From: Lepidonotus clava
Taxonomy: Eukaryota; Annelida; Polychaeta; Phyllodocida; Polynoidae
Direction of reading: 5' to 3'
DNA length: 64,000 bases
Assembly (NCBI GenBank): GCA_936440205.1
Contig: OW387136.1
Location: 17,952,788-18,016,787 of the forward strand
Shown one piece after another: positions 56,273-64,000 of this stretch. The notes beneath the pieces were generated by a model. It saw nothing but the letters and a program-made list of their open reading frames with translations, ran no database searches and had not been told where the DNA came from. Position 1 is the stretch's first letter. Each line of letters begins with the position of its first letter. Both the position numbers and the translations under genes were made by a program.

Positions 56273-58662
56273 GCGAGGCCCTCAGGGGTGGAGAGGGACC
56301 CAGTGCGAGCAGCTCACTGACCCAGATACCGACAGGGGGCGCGCAGATCGATAGAGATGTGACAAGGTCCTCCCCGCTCCCTTTGGCTATTAGTGATAAA
56401 TTGATATGGCCATTGATTCCCAGCAGTGTCCCCGCCCCGTAGTCCGTCCCTGTTGTGTCTTTGCGCCGACAGTCCCATTTCTTCTGCTTTTATTCCACTT
56501 CAGTGAAGAGGGGCGGCGACACATAGCTGTGTCAAAACAATGATGACTTCATTAGCTGCGCCGGGTGTAGAGGAGAAAACAAAAGAAATGTGTGACTCCC
56601 TTGGTGGCAGTCACGACAATCATACTGAAATGTTTCAACGTCCAAGATGTGAAACCTAGACACAATATGAATGGACTCCATTTGAGAGGGCGAATTGCAG
56701 TCGAGGGGAATGGTGATCTACTTTAATAAGTAGTAATTTGAATAACAAAAATATCTGGGGAAGATTTCCTTGATGTATGCAGATTAGCTAGCTAGAAGCA
56801 CTGCGCAATTCAAATGAAGTCTTATATATTTTAAATTGAATTCTAAAATTTGATTGAATATTGATTTTCCAAGAAAAGATTCCGAGTGTTGAAATTAGAA
56901 ACAGGGCAAAACAAGTGAGCTTTTCGTGTCAATTTGAAAAAGCATTAACTGATTAAAAACACGATCTAAGTTTAATGAAAGTAATTAACGAGGTAGTTGG
57001 CGCCGTCGGCAGGAGAACCACCTGGCCTGAATACTGGCCTAAATTTAACTTCTTATTGTATTTATTCATGAACCGTCAAGTTAATTTGAGGCGGCGAGTA
57101 ATCGTATTCTTAATTCATTCTTATTGATGGCAATTGTCATATATTTACATGAACGTATTTAGTCATTATTTGGTGTGGGTCCGAAAGATATTCATAAACT
57201 CAACAACCACAATGTGTTCCTTAGGCTCCCTTATCAGCCAGAGGACGAGATAAAGAATAGCTATATAAATATATACCAAACTATTGTAGCTGGATAATCT
57301 AAGAAATGAACTTTAGATAAGCCTTCTTTGAAAAGATTACTATGGTTAAGTAATTGTAACGTTTTACTGCTATACTGACTTTCTCATAAATCACCCCTGG
57401 TACGTTACTGATGCCGTGAGTTGTCCTAAATACTGTAGCCAGACGGATGTTCAATAGGATAATCCTAGCTATATATAATCTCCAGTCTGACATGTTATAA
57501 TAGACCCCTGTATCCATATAGTCTACCTCGCTAGCAATACGCCGCACATTTAGTTTTGTAGGTTATCTTAATTCAATCAAGTCTATGGTTAGACTTTTCG
57601 TCGTAGTTAAAATCAGTTAAACTAAGCTATAACCTAAAAGGTCTAACACATTGTTAATCTTTAAAACCTTTACACAGTCAAGCCGACCAAAAAGCAGTAG
57701 CCAGGACTCAATCGGTTAGAGTTGGGACGCTTATTTCAAGCCGAGTGGACAGCTTCTTGAGCAAACCGAGTTAAAGGCTGTGTGGCCCTGGGCTGTGGGT
57801 GCGAGGTGTAAGGGTCGGTCTGAGGGGCCTCTGATGGGGTGAGCTGCTCCCTAGTCTCCAGGGGCAGCTGAGGTCTATCGGTGTAGGCCTGCGAGCAATA
57901 GCCCCATCTCCGCGCCAATGATTGTCTACTGCACCCTATAGCACCCTCCCTGAGGCTATGGGTCCAAGTAGACCTGGATAGACCTCCGTATATCATTACC
58001 ACTTTAAAGAAGATTGATAATTACCAAATGAATGTCAAGAAGTTCACCATTTTAGCTCTATCTATTGTAACTCTAAGTAGTTCTCAGTAAATTGGGGAAA
58101 GCAATATAAACGTATAAGAAGGTTTCAAAATTCTGTTGGCCTTAACAATTGAGCAGGTTAAGGAGACATTTGACATAGAACACACACCTATAAATATAGA
58201 TATGAATAGTAAGATATGCATTTTGTTTGTTGAAGCCATATGAGACATCTCTAATGTGCAGGCAAAAGAAAGTATCTCGCTTTTAGCCTTTTAGCCGCGA
58301 TTTTCTTCGTAAAAGGTTCTACAATTGCAATCACAGTTTCAGTAACCAGGTTCACAATTTAAGCAAGTCAGCTACAAAACTCATACGATCAGCAGGTTAT
58401 ATAAATGCCTTCTTGTCAACGTTTCTGACCACAACAACTCACTGCGTAGTTTAATACACAATACGACCTTTGAATATGGCTGTTGTAACCATAGAGGGAC
58501 TGACCACGTCCCAGCAGAGCATAGGAACACGTCCCTATCTGTAGACCACAAAGTTAACAGAGCCCACTGCTGGGTCCGAGAAAAAAAGGCATTAGTATCA
58601 GAGTGGGGTCGGTTCAGTCTATCTGGGCGGGTAGGGTCTCAGGGCCTGATCCCCTGGTCGAT
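56273..58662. other. Noncoding; possible regulatory block at 56280-57180
   Basis: No supported gene. Between about 56300 and 57180 there are GC-rich pieces and AT-rich homeodomain-like words (TTAATTCATTC, TTGATGGCAATTGTCATA), a SOX-like AACAATG at about 56537 and one GAGCAGCTC at 56307. This resembles enhancer sequence but is unproven. Confidence 0.35.
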
Positions 58663-58683
58663 GGGGGGGGGGGGGGGGGGGGG
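58663..58683. repeat. Run of 21 G
   Basis: An uninterrupted G homopolymer, followed by a G-rich tail to about 58725. Length in the assembly may be inexact. The G-rich strand could form a quadruplex. Confidence 0.9.
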
Positions 58684-58804
58684 AGGTATGGGTGACGGGC
58701 GAGGGGTGGGGGCGGGGGGCACCGGGGCCTATCTGTGCCTGGACATATGTGTACACCAACGAAAGTAACACCTTAGCCTTGACCCAGTCTGTTTGGCAAT
58801 ATGT

Positions 58805-58880
58805 TCGATATTTACACATGCTTTACAATGCCTGTTTTGTATTTACACATGCTTTACAATGCATGTTCTGTATTTACACT
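58805..58880. repeat. 31-bp tandem repeat, about 2.5 copies
   Basis: TATTTACACATGCTTTACAATGC..TGTTTTG recurs with starts at about 58808, 58839 and 58870. The local short frames are artefacts of it. Confidence 0.85.
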
Positions 58881-60199
58881 GGAAAATTTACAATGGAAAC
58901 TTAGTGTACCAGACTGAATTATTGCAGCGAATACTACTTATTAATAACATGAGTATGTTCACGGAGGACCTATTGCTGTACAATACCGAAACCTCTGTTA
59001 TAAATTAAATATTTTACCATTGAAAACTGAGTTTTGCACATGATGCAATGTTTGACAGTATTGTCTGACTGGCCATAACAATTCACCATGTTGTTTGATA
59101 CACAAATCGACCTTTAAATGTCGCTGGTGTAATTTCATAGCTTGTCTTCACCTGGCTCCCTAATGTGTTAGAATGGTAAACAGCAATATTGTTAACTCAT
59201 ATCTATCAATAGTGAACAATACGTCGCATGTTTTAGTAATATCTTATAGAATTTATTTTTATTTTTTTGATAATATTATATTTGTTGTCTTCAGATACAT
59301 CTGTTCTTCCAGACATTACAATGATATAGTTCATGGAATACATTCATTAATCAGTATTGTCATTTAGTAAAGATGATATTTACAATGAAATTATGAAATT
59401 AGTTGCTTGGAGCTGTAGTTATATCAATTAGGAATTCAATATAGTCAGTTCATTGTATATCCCAATCTCTCTGCCTAATAGATCAATTGAGTGCCTGCCA
59501 TGTCAATCCATTCAGCCTACAATATCAATAATTTCTAGAATATCGTTTTGAAGCTAAAGGCACATTTTGATGAGATTGGGCGTGTGTCTATAAAGCTATA
59601 GAAGTTATAGGAGGCCTAGATTGTGGACAAATTTATAGTTCAATATCTCGCCCATGTCAGCGCCAGCCTTAACAGCAGATACGTTTTAAGGCTTACAACA
59701 CACTGTTGATGTATGAGGACGGCGACACGTCTACGTTGGGGGTACAAGATGGATATTGGAGTTGGTCTGTTAGGTGGGTCCGGGGCACCAACAAGTTGGC
59801 CGTATGATGGAGGTGGTCACCCCTTCCCCGCCCACAGAACCCACCACCCTAGGCCTTGGTCACTGCACTATAAAGGTCCCTGCGCCATGCACCCCTACAG
59901 CCATCCACGTTTGATGGAAGTGTAATCTAAGCAAGAGGGGAGGGCATAAGTGGGAACATCAAACTGAGCCAAGTACACTGCTTCTATTGTTACTCAGAAT
60001 GGGTCGAAGCGGGGCTTATTTTGTTTTATGTGGCCATTGGATGCCCTCTGTCCCCTGGGAGAGGCCATGCCCATAAATGTATCTAGTTTGCTATTTTCTA
60101 TAGAGAGTTATAAAGTCATGACGTGTCGGTATCGCTGTGGCTGCGTCCTAGGGGAGCTATAATCATGGCATGGTAGGCACTCCACTTAGTAGAGCAGAT
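58881..60199. other. Noncoding, contains a diverged duplicate block
   Basis: About 59059-59141 resembles 58421-58495 (shared phrases: ..CAACAACTCAC / ..TAACAATTCAC, TTTAATACACAA / TTTGATACACAAA, CGACCTTTGAATATGGCTG / CGACCTTTAAATGTCGCTG). This suggests an old tandem or transposed duplication. No gene is supported. Confidence 0.4.
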
Positions 60200-61960
60200 G
60201 TGGGCCAAAGATCTCAGATTCAGGTTGCCGAAAAAGTAACAGGCAGAGACATATATAAAAAAATTCCTAACATTCTGAACTTTTCAGAAACCTTCGTAGC
60301 CGGATTCAACTCTTATGGGGTTTTTCAAAATGGCCGCCCAAACATGAAGACATGTTCCTAAAAACTAGGCCTCCAGATATCATAACGATAGCTGTACCTT
60401 CACAACAATCTATCTTATCATGTTGAAATTGATGGTAGGGTAAGAAGATTATGTGGTGCAAAAACTGGTTTCTATTCAGATGACCCTAGTCAAGGTCAAG
60501 GTCACATTAATAGAGGTCAAAGTTGAAAAAACTGATAATTTTCAAAATTAACTTTTTTCTAAATGCTCTAGTGTATGAGATTTTAATAGCACAAGCACAT
60601 ACATATGTTTAAACAATCCCTACATTATGAACTTTTGAAAAACCCTCGTAGCCGGATTCAAATCTTTTGGGTTTTTTCAAAATGGCCACTCGAAGCTGAA
60701 AACATGTTACTAAATACTAGGCCTTCAAATATCATACAAATAACTGAAACTTCACAACCATCCACCTTATCATGTTGAAATTGATGGTAGGGTAAGAGGA
60801 TTATGTGATGCAAAAAATGGTTTCTATTCAGATGACCGTAGTCAAGGTCAAGGTCACATAAATACAGGTTAAATTTGGAAAAACTGATAATTTTCAAAAT
60901 TAACTTTTTTCTAAATGCTCTAGTGTATGATAATTTAAGAGCACAAGCACATACATATGTTAAAACAATCCCTACATTCTAAGCTTTTGAAAAACCCTTG
61001 TAGCCGGATTCAAATCTTTTGGGTTTTTTCAAAATGGCCACTCGAAGCTGAAAACATGTTACTAAATACTATGCCTTCAAATATCATACCCGTAACTGTA
61101 ACTTCATAACCATCTATCTTATCATGTTGAAATTGATGGTGGGGTAAGAGGATTATGTGGCGCAAAAAATGGTTTCTATTCAGATGACCCTAGTCAAGGT
61201 CAAGGTCACATAAATACAGGCCAAAGTTGAAAAAACTGACAATTTTCAAAGTTAACTTTTTTTCTCCATCCTCTAGTGTATGAGATTTTAACAGCACAAA
61301 CACACACATGTGTTTAAACAATCCCTACATTATGAGCTTTTGAAAAAACCCATGTAGCCAGATTCAAGTCTTTTGGGTTTTTTCAAAATGGACACTCAAA
61401 ACTGAAAACATGTTCCTAAAATCTAGGCTGCAAATATCATACTGATAACAGTAACTTAACAACTGTCTATGCTATCATGTTGAAATAGGTAAAAAGGTAA
61501 AAAGGTAAGAAAATTATATTACGGTGGAAAAAATGATTTCTATTAAGGTGACCTCAGTCAAGGTCAAGGTCACATGAATGCAACCCAAAGTTGCAAAAGC
61601 AGATGATTTTTAAAGTTAACTTATGCCCAAATGTATGAGATTTAAACAACAAAAATAGCAACAACAGGCAAAGATGTATATCAAATCACTCCCTACATTC
61701 TGAGCTTTTTATAAACCCATGTAGCCAGATTTAGCTCTTAAGGGTTTTTATTGAAAATGGCTACTCAATGATGAAAACATGCTCCTAAAAACTGTAACTT
61801 CAAAACTATCTATCTTATCATGTTGAAATTGATGATAGGATAATAGGATTATCTGGTGCAAAAATTAGTTTATATAAAGGTGATCCTAGTCAAGGTCAAG
61901 GTCACATTAATACAGGCCAAAATTGAAAAACTGATGAATTTTCGAGTTATTTTAGTAGAG
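60200..61960. repeat. ~350-bp tandem repeat, 5 copies, with TCAAGGTCA pairs
   Basis: Five diverged units share, in order: CCCTACATTCTGAGCTTTTGAAAAACCC, GTAGCCGGATTCAA, GGGTTTTTTCAAAATGGCC, GAAAACATGTT, ATCTTATCATGTTGAAATTGATGG and GATGACCCTAGTCAAGGTCAAGGTCACAT. The TCAAGGTCAAGGTCA core starts at 60490, 60842, 61194, 61558 and 61890 (spacings 352, 352, 364 and 332). No ORF spans the units. TCAAGGTCA is the known extended half-site of NR5A and ERR nuclear receptors, here as two overlapping copies per unit. This core is the best-conserved part between units. Confidence 0.95.
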
Positions 61961-62388
61961 TAAAGTTACTAGAGTGACTGTTGATAATGAAGAATAACAG
62001 TGTTATTAGATAACAGTTCACTGGAGTTGACGGTCATCAGGATCATATTCTCATCATGGTGAGTTTTGTAATTATGACAAGCCTATTTTGTAAAAACAAA
62101 TATCTCAGCCAGTTGTGTGACATTCCTTTATCAAAGATAAGTCTATGCTATAACAGTGATATTCCTAGGCTAAATCAAGAGGGGCCATTACCACATTTAT
62201 GTAATTTTAATATACCAGTTAATGTACAAAATGCTCACTAATTTCAAGAAACTGGCCCTTGGAATATTGCCAGAGAAGGCTTTTGATACTCAAAATATTT
62301 TTCAGTGAAGATCCCTGTATAAAGTGAAAAGAGTTCTGAATAGATAAATTCTATGCTGGACTTCAGACTGTAATAGGGACTATGATAT
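61961..62388. other. Noncoding, no recognised feature
   Basis: AT-rich sequence between the tandem array and the second Ty3 copy. Nothing recognised. Confidence 0.5.
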
Positions 62389-64000
62389 TGTGACGTTCTC
62401 TGGTAAGTCGGGGTTGCCGATTCTTACGACAGAGGAACGTGGGGGTTGTTCGGGTCTCGGGGCGGACGGGGAATCCGGGCCAAGAACCGAGATGTGTTTC
62501 TAGAGTCGTGCCTCGCGCACGAGGGGGGGCTGAGCGAATCGATCGGCACTCGATGTCGACGGAGGACTGCGGGGGAGGGAAATTATGGCAGGGGTACGGG
62601 TCGGCCGGGGAACGGTCCACCCCTGAGTTCCGGTCCGCGGGGGCGACGGGCCGACGGTCGCCTATTGTTTGGTAGCGTGGGGCCGAGCACGCCGCGCCCT
62701 CGTCCCCGCGGACTTCGCTCCCTCGTTCCGCTCCCCATGTCTTCGTACCATACTACGCCTCGGTTTCCGGTACTACTTCGGGCCTTCGTGCCCTACTTCG
62801 TTCCCTCGTTCCTCGTTCTTCGGGCCTTCGGGCCCCTTACCCTATGTTTCGACTACCTATCTCGGACTTCGACTGTTTTGTCCTAACTTCGACTTAATTA
62901 CTCTATTCGGCTCATCTTTAGTGGTTGTTTCAGGAAAGAGGACACGTCTGGACACCAGGAGAACTGTTGAAGAACTCTGTTTATTCGGGCCTCACCGCCC
63001 CTTTATATACTAGAGAGGTCAGCCCTGATTGGCTGCCTTCGGTCACGTGACCTACAATTGACGTCACTTCCGGTTTATATATTCCGTTTCCGGTTTACAT
63101 TTCACTTCCGGTTTACATATTTCCGGGTTTCGTTCCATTACGTTTTCGTTATTCGTTCTTTACATATTCGTTATTCGTTCTTTACATATTCGTTCTTTAC
63201 ATCTATTTCGTTCTTCGTTCTTTACATATTCGTTATTTACATCTATTTCCATTATTACCTTATTTCTTATTATTTTAACCTCTATGTATTTTGGCTGAAT
63301 AGCCGTTCATCACACCCTCCCGCACCTTCTTGAAAGGTGGGAAAACACGTTATACAAAATTTCAACACAGTTCATACAGCAACGACAACAGAACATACTC
63401 TAGAACCAGAAACATTTCAATCCTACGCTCCTTATCGGCAGAGGAGGAGGTGTCACCCTCTGTCCTCCCCGGTCAACTTCGGAGGGCCCCCGGGGCCTAT
63501 CCGGCTAATTATTATTTCTCTTCTTTCTTCGTTTTTCTTTCTTCGTTTTTCTCTCTTCGTTTTTCTCTCTTCGTTTTTAAAAGTTCATATAATTCGTTTT
63601 TATATATCTTAGTCTCTTTTTATCTTCGTCAGAGTTCTCTTATCCTCCTGTTTTTCTCGTCTTTTAGGATGAGCGAGCCGGTCGTGGCTCTCCCACCCGG
63701 GACTGGGGATCGGTCGTGACCCCGTCGCCCCCGCTCCTCTCCTCTGGGCTCTGTTTACTTAGCCCCTCGGCGCGTTTTTCCTCGCCTTTTTACCCTCATT
63801 AGGACAGAGGGACCGGTCGTGGTCCTCCTGCCCGGGGCCATGGGTCGGTCGTGACCCGCAGTGCCCCCGTTCCCTTCGTTTTTCGTCGTCCAGACGTTCT
63901 CCCCTAGTTCGGGTGGAGAATCGGTCGTGACTCTCTCACCCAGAGGCCAGGGTCGGTCGTGACCCTTAGTCCTCTCGACCCTCGGTCCGTTCTACCGTCG
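62389..64000 (-). mobile_element. Second Ty3/gypsy copy, 3' end only (continues past window)
   Basis: Contains the 3' LTR (62389-63314, 926 bp) and the start of the internal 3' noncoding region, including polypurine tract and CGGTCGTG array. All of it is nearly identical to the copy at 22496-36052 and in the same orientation. The LTR is shorter mainly because one TTCGTT..ACATATTCG repeat block is missing. The rest of the element lies beyond 64000, so its wholeness and target-site duplication cannot be judged. Confidence 0.95.

Overview
The window looks like a stretch of a repeat-rich invertebrate (metazoan) nuclear genome. It has very few genes, long AT-rich noncoding DNA, one CpG-rich island with a spliced first coding exon, many tandem repeats, small inverted-repeat transposons, a 5'-truncated LINE and large Ty3/gypsy LTR retrotransposons. 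The tandem TCAAGGTCA-bearing repeats, the L1/Tx1-like LINE and the metazoan-type Ty3 element would fit a mollusc or another marine lophotrochozoan, but nothing here proves the phylum.

Layout. 1-11.7 kb: noncoding DNA with an imperfect minisatellite, an E-box/TATA cluster near 0.9 kb, a solo Ty3 LTR (2644-3685, 4-bp target duplication CATG) and a 37-bp minisatellite (about 4.4-5.3 kb). 11.7-14.5 kb: a GC/CpG-rich island ending in a 140-codon serine-rich coding exon (14091-14510, + strand) with a splice donor. This is the only host coding sequence I can support, and I do not recognise its family. 16.5-17.8 kb: a LINE 3' end with poly(A) and a 12-14 bp target duplication. 20.2 kb: a possible SINE. 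22.5-36.05 kb: a 13.6-kb Ty3/gypsy element on the - strand that looks whole: LTRs, a tRNA-Leu-type primer site, gag, pol and a third long ORF with two N-terminal zinc fingers where an env gene would sit. 36-62 kb: mostly noncoding DNA with 59-bp, 85-bp, about 180-bp and about 350-bp tandem arrays, two or three MITE-like elements and a striking pair of abutting 197/196-bp palindromes. 62389-end: the 3' end of a second copy of the same Ty3 family, same strand, running off the window.

How it fits together. The CpG island plus first exon marks the 5' end of a host gene read to the right. No further exon was recognised, so the following noncoding DNA may be a very long first intron, and the three Ty3-family insertions would then lie antisense to that gene. 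The family shows at least two ages: a diverged, longer solo LTR, and two copies with nearly identical LTRs. The most unusual content is the env-position zinc-finger ORF, together with a 3.4-kb 3' noncoding region that carries an array of CGGTCGTG motifs.
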